Below are positions 50,601 to 60,852 of a DNA stretch of 64,000 nucleotides, in pieces. The stretch is from Codonopsis lanceolata (lineage: Eukaryota; Streptophyta; Magnoliopsida; Asterales; Campanulaceae). The DNA lies in contig CM028377.1 in the NCBI GenBank assembly GCA_013146195.2, positions 25,767,428-25,831,427 of the forward strand, in the 5' to 3' direction. Under the pieces are notes generated by a model. It saw nothing but the letters and a program-made list of their open reading frames with translations, had not been told where the DNA came from and searched no databases. The number at the start of each line of letters is the position of its first letter. The first letter of the stretch is position 1. Made by a program: the position numbers and the translations under genes.

Positions 50601-53600
50601 GAGCTTAGCGGGCTTTTTTGGGTGCAAGACTGCTACTCTCCCTTCCTCATACCTTGGAATTCCCATTGGTTCTTCGGCTAGAAGCAAAGCTATGTGGGTT
50701 CCGGTGGTCGAGCCGCGATTCGAGCATCGTTTGACAGGTTGGAAGAAACAATTCCTTTCTAAAGGGGGTAGGTTGGTGCTAGTCAAGAACACTTTCAAAT
50801 TTACCGACCTACTTCATTTTTGCCTCTATCCAGAATAGACTAGAAAAATTGGAAAGAGATTTTTTATTGGAAGGTCGGTCGGAGGAGCGGAAATTTCATT
50901 TGGTCAAATGGGATAAGGTTTGTGTTTGAATGCAAGAGGGAGGGTTGGGGGTTAGAAAACTCAAAGTTTTTAATGAGGCATTGCTGGGAAAGTGGTTGTG
51001 GAGGTATCTCACGGAAAGGGAGGCATTGTGGAGGAGATTGGTGGTAAGTATGGATTGGGGGGTCATGCGTGGTTTCTTACGGACGTTGTTTCGCCTTTTG
51101 GGGTGGGGGTGTGGAAGGGCATAAGAAAAGGGTAGAGTTGCTTTGAGAGGTTCCTTGCCTTCAAGGTCGGAAGTGGAGAGACAGTTTTTGGGAAGATAGA
51201 TGGTGTGGCGAGAGAAAGCTGATGGTGGAATTTCCTACGTTGTTTAAAGTCACTAGGGATAAGGGCTGCTGGGTTAGCTCCGTGTTGTCAAGGGAGGATG
51301 GTAGACTTACTTGGAGTCCAGTTTTCAGGAGGAATTTCCATGATTGGGAGGTGGATTCGCTGCTGCGATTTCTTGAGCTGTTACAGATTCAGAAGATCCC
51401 AGGGCAGAAGATACCCTATCTTAAAGGCAGCTAAGGGTCATATTTTCACGGTTAAATCTAATTACTTGAGGTTGTTGAATTGTGATATGAATTTTTCTCC
51501 TTGGAAAGCGGTGTGGAAATCTGTAGCGCCCAAGAGAGTGGCCCTCTTTGTATGGGAAGCCATGCACGAAGCTATCGTCACAGTAGATAATCTCTAGAAG
51601 CGGAATATTTCTTTAGTGAACTGGTGCTTCATGTGCAAGGCAAGCGAGGAGAGTGTGAACCATCTGCATCTACATTGTCCTGTCGCTTCAGATCTGTGGA
51701 GTTTGTTGCCGAGTCTTTTTAAAGTGCCTTGGGTGATGAAACTGTTTAGGTGTTGGTCTGTTCAATGCTGAAACAGGAGCATCAGGGTTGGGAGGCTACC
51801 CCTTTGGCAGTCTGTTGGATGATGTGGAGGGAGAGAAATGAACTGGTTTTCGACAATGAAGAAAAGTCTATTCCGGTCTTGAAGAATTCTCTGCTTCGCA
51901 CTCTATTCTCTTGGTGTGTAGAGGCTGCGAACTATCCACTCGGTTCGAAAATGACTTTTGTAGAATTTGTAAATAGCATATCTAGCGGATAGAAGCTCTC
52001 GAGCCTTGTATACTTCTAGTGTATTAAGGACACGTCACAGTAAATAATCTCTAGAAGCGGAATATTTCTTTAGTGAACTGGTGCTTCATGTGCAAGGCAA
52101 GCGAGGAGAGCGTGAACCAGCTGCTTCTACATTGTCCAGTCGCTTCAGATCTGTGGAGTTTGTTGCCAAGTCTTTTTAAAGTGCCTTGGGTGATGAAACT
52201 GTTCAGGTGTTGGTCTGTTCAACGCAGAAACAGGAGCATCAGGGTTGGGAGGCTGCCCTTTTGGCAGTCTGTTGGATGATGTGGAGGGAGAGAAATGAAC
52301 TGGTTTTCGACAATGAAGAAAAGTCTATTCCGGTCTTGAAGAATTCTCTACTCCGCACTCTATTCTCTTGGTGTGTAGAGGGTGCGAACTATCCACTCGG
52401 TTCGAAAATGACTTTGTAGAATTTGTAAATAGCATATCTAGCGGATAGAAGCTCTCGAGCCTTGTATACTTCTAGTGTACTAAGGACACGTTACCTATTT
52501 TGACTCTCATATTTATGTACTCTTTACTTATCAATTTTTTCCCTTTTCTCCTTCAGATGCATTAGGTCTCCATTTCGGAGTAATGTTGCTTCATCATGAT
52601 CATGCAAAAGTTTGAATGTGATGTGTTTGTCCCTTTTCTCACGTGTTGCTTTGATTTTCCCTTTTTTTGTGCAGGGGTAGTTTATTTAAGCTGCTGCATC
52701 GTCCAAATATTCAACTCGATGAAAAGAGGCGGCTGCGGATGGCTCTTGATGTGGTATGAGTTAGAGAATTATGCTTCTACTATGTTTCTTTACTTGGTTC
52801 ACTAATTTTGATTGTCACTTACAGGCCAAGGGAATGAATTACTTGCATACAAGCAATCCTATGATTGTGCATCGGGATCTGAAGACTCCAAACCTCCTTG
52901 TTGATAAGAATTGGGTTGTGAAGGTTTGAATTTATATCAATTATCATCTTTCCTACTGTTCCTGCTATATTTTCCTCGAGGAATTTACGTCAAGGCTCTG
53001 TCCATTCATATCTGGAAGTGCATGCTTATCCAACACTTGAATCGAGAGCTTCATGATTATATCCCCTGAAAATTTCATGTATTGTTTGTATTTGCAGGTT
53101 TGTGATTTTGGGATGTCACGCATGAAGCACCACACTTTTCTGTCCTCAAAATCTACTGCCGGCACGGTAATGCATAATAAAACAAGATTACTGCTTTTAT
53201 TTCTCTTCAAAATTACCGCAGTGTAGGTTATGCATGCACAACAGCACAAGGGCCTTCTTTTCATTTTGATGCTCTCTCTCTCTCTCTCCTTCCCCCACAC
53301 ACACACACCGTCTTTCATCCAAAATAGCCCACCCCCTGCCTCCCATAAAAGGACAATGAAAATACGTGGAAATGGATTTTTGAGTCATTTTTATGAGACT
53401 ATTGCACACATACTGAAGTTTTCCATTTAACTGCAGCCTGAATGGATGGCACCTGAAGTATTAAGGAATGAACCATCCAATGAGAAGTGAGAAACTCTTT
53501 ATGTGAATTGAACCTTGCCATGTTGAATGTTTTCTTGTCTTTAAACTTGCTAATGCAATTAGGTGCTGGTCTGCAGGTCTGATGTATATAGCTTTGGTGT

Positions 53601-55824
53601 AATTTTATGGGAGCTGGCGACCTTGCGTGTACCGTGGACCGAAATGAACTCAATGCAGGTTGTTGGAGCGGTTGGCTTTCAACACAGACACCTTGATATT
53701 CCAGAAAATATTGATCCTGTGGTTGCACGAATAATAACCGATTGTTGGAATCCGTAAGTCTTTAATGCTCTATGGTTCTGGTTATGGAATAGTGGTATTT
53801 ATTTTATTTTATTCTATTTTTGAATAGTGGTATTATGATCTTTTATACTCCCTCTTAGGCAAAAAGTCCATTCTTCTATTTTTGAATGTTTCACTTAAAG
53901 AGTCCACTTTAAAAAATTATTCTTACAATTTTCATAACTACCCTCCACGTTATAACATATTGGTTGTGCTCAAGTATATTTGTAATTATGACCAAATCCA
54001 ATGACAATAATATATCCCTTAATTTTTAGACTTTTCAAACGTGGACTCATTGGGTGGAACGGAGGGAGTTACATAAAATGCAATATGTGTAGTTTAAGTA
54101 ACTTAAAGGCACCAAAATAATTATCTTTTGAAGATTACCACCTATGCAACAAGAAAAGGAAGAAACTTTCACAACCTAAGAGCTAAGGCGTACCGTCTTG
54201 CATCTTAAACTAAAGAAATGTAGATGGAATCTGAGGTATATAACTTTGCTTTGAAGATGACGTAGATTGGTACAAGCCTAATTAAGAAACATTCATGTGA
54301 AGGACAAGGCAATGCGTTATAGTCGGAAAGAGCTAGTGGGACAAATGGACAATATATCATCTATGCTTGGGTCATTCTAGATGGATCTTCCCTAGTAGTT
54401 TTCAGCAGTATTGTTATTCCGAAGGGTCTTAGACAGGTGACGAGAAGACTATTTTGTTGCTCTCTTGAGCTTTTGAAGCTTCGCCTGAAGTTTCTTGTTG
54501 TTGTACTTGCTAAGCTCTACTGTAGAAGTGGAAGTGTCCCCTCTTTGCGTGGCTCATACTTTTAGTCTCTCTACTTCAAGATGCTCGAGCTTTGAGTAGA
54601 TTCATTCAGAAGGGTCATGTTAATAGATGCATCTTGTCAGGCAATAGACCCACTTAAGGACACTGAATATTATTACAGCAAGGCACATGAATTGTAGTCA
54701 TGTACAAAAATGAAACCAAAGCACTAATTAACCCTTGCAGACACATTTCTTGGGCAAATGCTCACTCTCAATGGAACCCGTAATTAAGTATTCTGCTACT
54801 TCTCAACTCTTGGTCAAATGCTCACTTTCATGATGGACCTGTGTCCCAACACTCTTCTTGCATAGTTGCAACAATAGGAAGGTAGTCTACCCAGCACACC
54901 TACATGGACCTTCAAGGTTTGCCTGCTACATACGCCCTTCGCTCAAAGAGTCCCACTTTATAATTTCTATTTCAAGAGGTTCCGCTTTAAGAGTATTGTT
55001 TTTAAAAACTAAGCTTAGAATCTTTGAGTTTCCTCTAAAATCTAAAAATTAAAAAACTATTTTAATCCTTAAAACTAATGATATTTATGGAAATCTATCT
55101 AATCTAAATCCTTAAAATGTCAATCTTTCAAACGTGGACTCTTTGAGGAGAGATTAGAAATTAATGATTATGGGACCTCTTGTTGATTGTTCAGATTATA
55201 GTGACCATAGTTGCTGTTAATTTTGAAATTGGCCCATTGTTAACATCCATAGCTTCCGACAAGATCATTTGTGTATTGTGGGTGAGAGAGTTGTTTATTG
55301 TGAGCGGAACTAGTGGAGAGCTGGAAGCTATATGGAGGGTTGATATACATCCAGTGGGATATATCTTTAGAACAAGTGTGGGTAGAGTTCTTTTCCTAAA
55401 ACTGAGGTCCATTGCCAAGAACAGTGACGCTTTCTGCATCATTCTTGAATTTAAATCTAAATCCATTGTTTCTCGAAGTCTTCTAAATGCAAATTCTCCC
55501 AATACTTTACTCATAGGAAAGATAGAATTTTTGCTGTGAACTTCCCAATGATTTCTAAATTGCCAAAGTTCTTTTAGAGATTCAGTAAAACTAAAATTTT
55601 ATCGTGTTTGATAAAGTTTGAATCCTGTTCAATTCTTACTTTATAATTTAGACTATTCATTGTTCTTATACATTCTGCTTCCTTTTTTTTTTGGGCTATA
55701 GAATGATTAATCGTTGTTTGTCTGCAGTGAGCAACAAGCCAGACCCTCATTTGGACAGATTATCTCCAGACTCAGACGTCTTCAGCGTCTCACTGTAGAC
55801 AGAACAGGGACTCGTACGAATTAA
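29657..55824 (+). CDS. Raf-like MAPKKK of the CTR1/EDR1 group (B3), 14 exons
   Basis: Serine/threonine kinase of the plant Raf-like MAP3K group; relatives act in ethylene, defence and stress signalling. Exons: 29657-30073, 31298-31732, 33404-33507, 34170-34698, 34814-35330, 42291-42331, 43533-43601, 43709-43809, 52675-52753, 52825-52923, 53098-53166, 53437-53486, 53577-53753, 55728-55824. All introns are GT-AG and phases agree, giving 2784 nt (927 residues). Residues about 84-335 form the EDR1/CTR1 N-terminal domain (EEEYQMQLALAIS to LMGAPGTLIP). A Ser/Asn-rich linker follows, then the kinase domain: glycine loop G666-I-G668-S-Y-G671, ATP lysine K686 (AVKK), helix-C glutamate E704, HRDLK 780-784 with D782, DFG 800-802, APE 825-827. 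All catalytic residues are present. Exon 2 reminds me most of Arabidopsis RAF3 (At5g11850). ATG at 29657 is chosen because MKHLLRKLH matches family N-termini; an upstream in-frame start at 29564 is less likely. Introns 5 and 8 are TE-rich. Confidence 0.92.
32628..32840. mobile_element. Stowaway-like MITE in intron 2, 213 bp
   Basis: Left CTCCATCCATTCCCCAAAATG, right TTTTTGGGACAGAGAGAG, flanked by TA (32626-32627, 32841-32842). The interior is AT-rich. It lies in intron 2 of the kinase gene. Confidence 0.65.
33880..34135. repeat. Degenerate duplication in intron 3
   Basis: Two neighbouring blocks share the order GAGGAAGAGC or CGGAAGAGCGG, TATTCTAAA-CTTTT and AGCAG-TGG-GCTTC (about 33905-33990 and 34036-34125). 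This is an old local duplication in kinase intron 3. Confidence 0.4.
35700..36334. mobile_element. hAT-like MITE with internal duplication, 635 bp
   Basis: Begins TAGAGATGTTAAT and ends ATTAACATCTCTA, a 13-bp inverted terminus, with GGTCC/GGCCC subterminal sequence. The interior is full of AACGGTTTCGGT-type units and holds two direct copies of 182 bp (35901-36082 and 36083-36264). No clear target duplication is seen (GCTTAGCC and GCGACTAC flank it). Kinase intron 5. Confidence 0.6.
35901..36264. repeat. 182-bp tandem duplication inside the MITE
   Basis: GTACATTTTTTTCAGCG begins each copy. The copies are almost identical and much closer to each other than most duplications in this window, so the event is recent. 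Frames through them are not considered genes. Confidence 0.85.
37337..39440 (+). mobile_element. 5'-truncated L1-type LINE in kinase intron 5
   Basis: Frames in sequence encode the plant LINE ORF2 C-terminal half. The reverse transcriptase comes first, with CKLDIEKAYDHVEW at about 37480 (first catalytic Asp), GLRQGDPLSPFLF at about 37650 and FADD at about 37810. The zf-RVT region follows, with FSVRSFY near 38840, CYMCKRDEETVNHLLLHC near 39010 and a WLERNSRVFD-like stretch near 39200. Stops and frameshifts at about 37412, 37788, 38137, 38353 and 39193 show it is dead. It starts abruptly within RT and ends in TTACTTATAAAAAAAA. No target duplication is visible, so it is fairly old. Confidence 0.85.
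40505..41936. mobile_element. Long-TIR Mutator-like element (MULE), 1432 bp, with 9-bp TSD
   Basis: Both ends begin GGGTTAATCGCACCATTGG in inverted orientation. The inverted repeats stay alignable for about 290-300 bp (40505-40805 and 41645-41936) with scattered differences. The flanks are the identical 9-mer TTTATTTAT (40496-40504 and 41937-41945). Long TIRs with a 9-bp duplication define MULEs. No transposase is present. The 840-bp centre includes a GC-richer stretch (about 41030-41290) with an open frame at 41093-41332, which may be captured host sequence. Kinase intron 5. Confidence 0.85.
42505..42676. mobile_element. Stowaway-like MITE, 172 bp
   Basis: Left CTCCCTCCGTTCAAGGCAAAG, right CTTTACTCGGAACGGAGGGAG, with TA on both sides (42503-42504, 42677-42678). 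Same subfamily as 12629-12809. Kinase intron 6. Confidence 0.75.
42718..42850 (+). mobile_element. Possible tRNA-derived SINE head
   Basis: GTGTAGTGGATAAGGCT resembles a pol III box A, and 35-40 bases later GATTCGAATCTC resembles box B. Their spacing is tRNA-like, but flanking sequence does not give a cloverleaf with a proper acceptor stem. This fits a SINE head rather than a tRNA gene. The 3' end is not defined. Confidence 0.4.
43225..43457. mobile_element. Stowaway-like MITE, 233 bp
   Basis: Left CTCCCTCAGTCCCAAAATAAG, right ATTCTGGGACGGAGGGAG, flanked by TA (43223-43224, 43458-43459). It sits in kinase intron 6, about 75 bp before exon 7. Confidence 0.75.
44139..44247 (+). mobile_element. 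SINE copy 1, about 109 bp, with TSD
   Basis: tRNA-like head with a box A-like GGCAAGGGCAGTC and a box B-like GGTTCCAATCC, ending TTACCTATC followed by poly-A. It is flanked by near-identical 11-mers ACTTGTGCTCT (44128-44138) and ACTTGTGTTCT (44248-44258). The same element occurs inverted at 47929-48035. Kinase intron 8. Confidence 0.75.
44579..44837. mobile_element. Stowaway-like MITE, diverged, about 259 bp
   Basis: Left TTCCTTAGTCCCATTATAACTG, right TATTATGGAAATGAGGGAG, with TA outside both ends. The match is weaker than in other copies. Kinase intron 8. Confidence 0.5.
44905..45080 (+). mobile_element. LINE 3' coding fragment
   Basis: A short piece of the LINE ORF2 C-terminus: the stretch around PLGVCWTIWQERNRRAFDG corresponds to PLAVCWMMWRERNELVFDN of the element at 49-52.5 kb. 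Neither RT nor a complete tail is attached. Confidence 0.65.
45180..46429. other. Intron 8 filler
   Basis: Mostly unrecognised AT-rich DNA. Two short LINE/SINE-type tails occur: TTCTTACTTATCAAAAAAAA (+, about 45738) and its inverse TTTTTTGATAAGTAAG (-, about 45929-45944). Confidence 0.4.
46445..47102 (-). mobile_element. 5'-truncated LINE, 658 bp, with perfect 15-bp TSD
   Basis: On the - strand an open frame (to 46561) encodes the zf-RVT end of a LINE ORF2, with LFSVRSFYSKLIEKE, CYMCKSEEEDVNHLLLHC and IWWTIWKERNRRAF. It runs to a 3' tail of CCTTACTTATC plus poly-A (seen as poly-T from 46446). TAGACAATGGGGGAT occurs at 46430-46444 and again at 47103-47117, a perfect target duplication. The intact frame and duplication mark it as the youngest LINE insertion here. 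It is antisense to the kinase gene, in intron 8. Confidence 0.9.
47218..47520. mobile_element. hAT-like MITE, about 300 bp
   Basis: Left AGGAGCCGTTTGGTAGCCAT and right CTACCAAACAAGCCCT are inverted, the common plant GTTTGGTA...TACCAAAC class. The interior has ATTAATCC/GGATTAAT units. The target duplication is unclear. A left-end-only relative (TAGGGCTTGTTTGGTAACC) occurs at about 19867. Confidence 0.5.
47929..48035 (-). mobile_element. SINE copy 2, about 107 bp, with short TSD
   Basis: Reverse-oriented copy of the SINE at 44139: box A-like GGCAAGGGCACTTAGG, box B-like GGTTCCAATCC, ending TTACCTATC plus poly-A (poly-T at 47929-47941). Flanked by ACCTAT on both sides (47923-47928 and 48036-48041). 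Not a functional tRNA. Confidence 0.75.
48129..48318. mobile_element. Stowaway-like MITE, about 190 bp
   Basis: Left CTCCTTCCGTTCCAAAATAAG, right TATTTTGGGATGAAGGGA, with TA at each side. Interior related to 43225-43457. Confidence 0.65.
48353..48602. mobile_element. Stowaway-like MITE, 250 bp
   Basis: Left CTCCCTCCATCTCATTTAGAG, right TTTTTTGGGACAGAGGGAG followed by TA. It lies only 34 bp from the previous MITE, so the two are neighbours in kinase intron 8. Confidence 0.65.
49165..52535 (+). mobile_element. Rearranged L1-type LINE in kinase intron 8
   Basis: From 49299 the + strand encodes the linker before RT (ELKQEF, LLKDGDRNTKFFHRMA), RT (YRPISLVGGIYKLIARVL at about 49840, CKLDIEKAYDHV at about 50030, LCQGDPLSPFLF at about 50300, FADD at about 50450) and zf-RVT (about 51430-52400). 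It ends at CTTTACTTATCAATTTTTT. The piece 49165-49298 encodes, on the - strand, what looks like the preceding linker (IKAISEEISRLDE), so the 5' end is inverted. Tandem duplications of about 103 bp (50156-50360) and 457 bp (51577-52490), plus many stops, show it is dead. Confidence 0.85.
51577..52490. repeat. 457-bp tandem duplication within the LINE
   Basis: TCACAGTA(G/A)ATAATCTCTAG starts at 51578 and again at 52035. Copies run to ATTAAGGACACG (52034) and CTAAGGACACG (52490) and differ by few substitutions and one T deletion. The LINE C-terminal frame (FMCKASEESVN to WMMWRERNE) is therefore present twice. Confidence 0.9.
53848..54068. mobile_element. Stowaway-like MITE in kinase intron 13, 221 bp
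   Basis: Left CTCCCTCTTAGGCAAAAAGTC, right CATTGGGTGGAACGGAGGGAG, with TA on the left. Same subfamily as 8262-8503 in opposite orientation. A more diverged relative may lie at about 54930-55150 (CAAAGAGTCCCACTT ... GTGGACTCTTTG). Confidence 0.65.
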
Positions 55825-57200
55825 CAGTAACAGTGACTGGATGCACGTATGTTGCATGAATATATGGGAGCTTGTTCCTAGGCTTGGAAAACTAGGAGCC
55901 AGAGATGCAGAATTTGTAGTGGCGGAGGCCTTGTAGATGAAAAAACAGAAACATAAAAGAAGAGGATGCTGGATTGGGAAGTGTTGGTTCATTCAAAGTG
56001 GGGACTGAGCACAGCCAAGCCAGAAGGATGAAAAAGGGATTTCCTCTGTATCAATTGCTGCGCTAAGTGCAGTTGAGAGGGGAGTACCATTGTGTAGTAG
56101 ATTTTACTAGGAGAGGTTAGTCAGAGTAATCTGTGTAATAATATTCCAGGAAAAAAAAAGAATAAAAAAAAAAATGAAAACAAGATCCACAAAAAGAGGG
56201 CTAAAAAATGTGAAGAATAAGAAAAGATTTTTATTTCTTGTAGATTTTAGTGGTGCATCATGCATGTAAAGTAGTACCATTAGCTATATAAAGAAAGTCT
56301 TGTGAAAGAGAAAAGAAAAGAAAAAAAAAACGGCCCTCTGAGTTATTCGCTTCTATAGAGGCCATGAAGGAAGTATTGCTTTGCAGCTTCCAAATTGTAA
56401 ACAGGTGACTCTATAGGTTGCGCAAAAAGTAGAAAAAAGAAAGAAAGAAAAGAATTATTTGGATGCAATGCAAACGTGATTTACTATATGCTCACTTCTC
56501 TCCTTGGTTCTTTTTGGGCGGTGACCAAAAATCCATTTTGCTTGTGGAAGTGAACACTTGGGAGAAGGCTTCCCCTTCCTTTTTCATTTCTAGCTCACTC
56601 AGTGATTTCACGTATTTGAAAGTGGATTTTTTAAGTGAAATATTTAAGAAAGTAGTGAATTTTTTTCTGGAACGAATGGGGTACTAGGCAGGAGGATGCA
56701 GAAGTTTACGGCTCAAACTCGTACTGAATTTTTAATTTCTTTTTCTGGATACCAATTAAATGAAACCAAAAATATACAGCAACGCAACCACATAACTGTG
56801 ATGCAGCCTCCAGTCAAGATACACACTAGTTCCATTATCTCATTAGGTGACTCTGACACCAGCGTTCCAAGCACTCCAATTTCAAGCATTTTTTCAAACC
56901 GGTGCAAGTGATCCACCCCAATTACGCTCCCTGCTTGATCTTCTTTCTTTCTTTTGTTTACAAGAAGGCATGCTTGGATGTTTGTACCTAGAGGGCGATG
57001 GAGAAGAAAATAAAGTCACATTGGAAGCTTGTTTGCAAATTGGACCGCCCAAAATCTGGATATAAAATTTAAATTTTGGGGCCTATGAGAAATTTCGATT
57101 AGGAAGGGGACAAAGTGTGAAATGAATTTATTTGAGGGGAGAGAATGAAGGAACAATGGTAAATTGAGCTAGAGATTTGAATCTAATAATTGGGGCAAAT
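55825..57200 (+). other. 3' untranslated region and flank of the kinase gene
   Basis: Downstream of the stop at 55822-55824. A-rich runs at 56150-56180 and 56305-56330 and several AATAAA-like stretches suggest polyadenylation in the first 500 bases. The right half of a Stowaway-like MITE (about 56600-56685, GGAACGAATGGGGTAC) lies further down. No gene recognised. Confidence 0.4.
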
Positions 57201-59236
57201 GAAATACATAGAGGTCCTTTTTGTTTTGATTTTGATTTGGTATGAGTCAAAACTGACGATTCTTTGATACTGCACCCGTGGATATTTGAGAAGATTATAT
57301 AATGATGAAATTTTTAAAATAAAAATTAATTTTTAAGTACAAGAAAATATTAGTAATTTGATATTATGAATTTAAAAATATTTTAATTGATTAATAACTA
57401 ATAATGGCTATGTAATAAATATTAATAATATAATTTATTTTAAAGTATTAAACACTATAAATTCAATATATTATAATAAATTGGTCTATTATGTAAATTA
57501 TTTTGTATTTATTATCAATACAGAAATAATTATACTAAATTATTTGGAAAACACAATCTTATATTGTTGAAATATGAATGTTTAGAATTACTTAATTTCA
57601 TTAATTAGACTTTAAGAAATTAAAACATAAAGGATTCATAGAAACTCACCTACTGAATTTAGATCACTCTAATTTATATATCTAATTGAAATTCAATGGG
57701 TTGAGTTAATTAAGTCTTGCATGATTAGAATAAGCTAAAGCATTAGTTAGTTGTTAATTAAAATAAAATTGATTAGGTTTTAGCAAGTCTAAAACTCTTC
57801 CTGCTGAAATTCAACTGGTAGACCTACAACTAATAATTTACCACCTTATAAAATAAATTTAGACTAAGGCAGGCAGCTCACATAAGTTTCATTCATCTAT
57901 CTGCCACGTCTTAGTCATCAGCAGCTAGTTAGCTGCTGATTTCTTTACTTATCAGCTAGAGTTTCTTAAATACTTTATTACATCTACTGATAACCCCCTA
58001 TTTAATCACCCGCTTTATCTTCTATTCAAAAACGTGTCTTTGACTCATGCTCATATATTTAATTCTTATTGGTCATCATGACTTGATATACTTAAAATCT
58101 ATAAGTTAACGGTTAATGTAAAACTGCATGTTTTAATTAACACGATAGTTATCACAACAGCTGGTATCTACTGATGATTTTTTTATTACAATAGTCAATA
58201 ACTTTCTTATATATTATCACTCCTGCTGATGCTAACTGTTTTGAAATATGCACTAAAATTGGTTATTCATTAAAATATTTCAAAATGTTTTGATAAATGT
58301 TTTTTTTTTGTCTTAGTGCTCAAATATTAAAAGATTATTGGTCATCATGCTATTAAGAAAAACTACTTTTGCCATACATTATAGTTTAAACAAAACCAAT
58401 AATTTTTATAAAGTAATAATGTCCTATTGCAAGTTTATTCTTTTTGCCTTGACTCTTCAATTTAATCTAATCTTTAAATCTGGGTAAAGGAAACACAATT
58501 CCTTGTTTAGATATTCAAATCCCTGGTGACATTAAACCGGCCACTCTTAGTATTTATTACTCTTATTGGCCATCTATTATTCAATAGAAAATTTTTTGTC
58601 ATTATATTAAATTACTCCACAATTTATCATTGCATTAAATATCCTTCAGTATATCATATCTTCTAGTTAAACCACATTCTTTATTACATGCTAGAAATAT
58701 ATACCCTCCTTATTTTATACAAGAAGATATCTAACATCTATCTATGAACTTATGATTTTATGTTAGGTGATATCTTCGTATCAAAAATCATCTCAAGATT
58801 TATATGCATTAAAAAATAGATTTTAGCATCACTCTTCAAAGATCATCTCTACTATTTCAAACAACTATTTTCAATGATCTCTATAAGAATCATTTGAGCA
58901 AAGATAGAAAGTAAAGGGAACTGGACCAAAACATTTCTCATATCCCTTTAAGTAACTCTTTCCATGAAATGTTCCAGTTCTCATGGTGGAAGATATAGAG
59001 AACAGATGATAGAAGAGTTGAAGACTTCATTCATTTACTCACTTGATATTCCTTCTTTGATCTGCTTCAACCCTAGACTGGACACTCAACATATTCCTTC
59101 AAGTTATTATTTTCTTGATGTGTTCAAATCCTCAAGCAATTGCTAGATGTTCTTTCATTTCTTATTCCTTTCTGGTTTTTGTTGTACACAGATCCGTTAA
59201 CAATCGCTTAAAATTTCAATATATTTAGTGCACTTC
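57200..59236. other. AT-rich spacer, possibly part of a copia-type LTR
   Basis: No coding sequence. From about 57564 (TGTTGAAATATGAATG) to 59236 it may be an interrupted copia-type LTR. Its right part (TTGTTGTACACAGATCC ... TTTAGTGCACTTC, about 59178-59236) resembles TTATTGTACATTGATCC ... TTGGTGCACTTC of the LTR at 24191-25257. The resemblance is short and the boundaries are unproven. Confidence 0.3.
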
Positions 59237-60847
59237 TGTCACGACCCGACCCGAATCTTTACACGAAATCCTAAAGTCGTGCTGTGAAGACAACCTAGAA
59301 AGACGAACAAGCACCTGCTAAGCAAAATAGTGTGAGTCAATAGTTGGGCCAATAAGTTCAAAACAGAAATGTAAAGCCATAATGGCGATATGGAACAACA
59401 AAAACCAAAACCAGTGGAAGCAAATCATAAGTGGAACCCAAGCCTTACATTCCAAATCATGGAACACAAGGCTTAGAGACAACTATCTCTCGACAATTCT
59501 ACGACGTGCGTGACGCAACATTGCGCACGGGCAACAAACCATCGACAAACCTAAGACCGACGAAACAACAAGATACCAACCTGATAAACAACCACTCTAC
59601 GATTATAACATGCCGGAAGGATAAATCAATAATAAGAAAAAGAGTTTAATGCTTAACAACTAAACCAAAATCTCACGACTAAAGCTGGCGGAGATAACAA
59701 CAACAACAACTATACTAGAACCCGTGAGCTAAGCCTTGCTCGGGAAGACAACCAAACTAACTACTAAATAAATACAACAGCTCGACCATACAAGTCGGCT
59801 CCAAAATAATACAATAACAAAAATACCGATATAATCTACCCAAGTAATGTCTACATAACTTTACATCCGTGTCTCACAAGATAAATAACTACAATAATAA
59901 CTCCAAGTTATTGTCCGGAAGACCACCTGCTAAAAATCACGAACCCGTAGTCGCCACACGTACTAACGAGCTTACTGCACACACCAAGGAAAACAAACAC
60001 ATGGAATGAGTCATAATGACCCAGTAAGCTACTAAATGCAACTGTATGACATAGCATGATATAATGCACAAGTACATATAATAAAATCATGACATCATAT
60101 TAGTATACCAGCAATAAACATGTACTAAGTCATCAAAGCACATAATCTCATATAAACCACATAGCACATTGTCTTTCACATAAGCGCTCGTAAATAAACA
60201 TGTATAATAAGATAGATTTAACTGCCAGTCTGTCCGCTTCTGCTAAACACGAATCGAACTGTAACTGAACCAAAATTTGGGCCCAGCTCTCAATAATCAA
60301 ACCATGGGTCCAACCCTCAATTGATCATACTATGGGTCCAACCCTCAAATGATCACAACTCATCAGTTTTCTTTAATGAGCACTCGTTACCTTTCATCCA
60401 ACCTAGGATGAAGAAATGGAAGCTCGATATCACGCTAGGTGGCGCTAACACGAGACCGCACCCCACTATTGGCCAAATAGTGAGGAGAAAAGGAAAAATG
60501 CGCGACTCATAGCGATTGTTACCCAAATGCTATGAATCGTCCCATTGCCGACACAATGACCAAGACGCCAGCTGGACTCAAATCAAGATGCTCAAGTAGA
60601 TGTTTACTCGAATGAACCAATAGGGATCAAGTCCGATGAGAGTGGACTCATCACATCAAGTAGGTCATAATGCTCTACTAAACCCAATTAACAATTCACG
60701 TATTTGCACATACTCAACATATTCAACTAACCTACAAGTTTAGCCCAAGAAACCACGTATTGAGGTACTCATAATCCTTAAGTCACAAAATCAATCAAGA
60801 ATAGCATATAAGCTTACCAGAAACCATAATACGAGGTCTACCATAGT
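59237..60847 (-). mobile_element. Older gypsy LTR, 3' portion, - orientation
   Basis: Read on the - strand this is related to the 3' part of the LTR at 60853-63650. Shared blocks include TAGCACATTGT with CACATAAG (60163), GCCAGCTGGACTCAA with AAGTAGATGTTTACT (60570-60612) and the GGGTCGGG-rich end. The - strand terminus is GGGTCGGGTCGTGACA at 59237. No primer binding site follows, so it is a solo or 3' LTR. It is cut at the other end by the gypsy element starting at 60853. Confidence 0.65.
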
Positions 60848-60852
60848 CCTCT

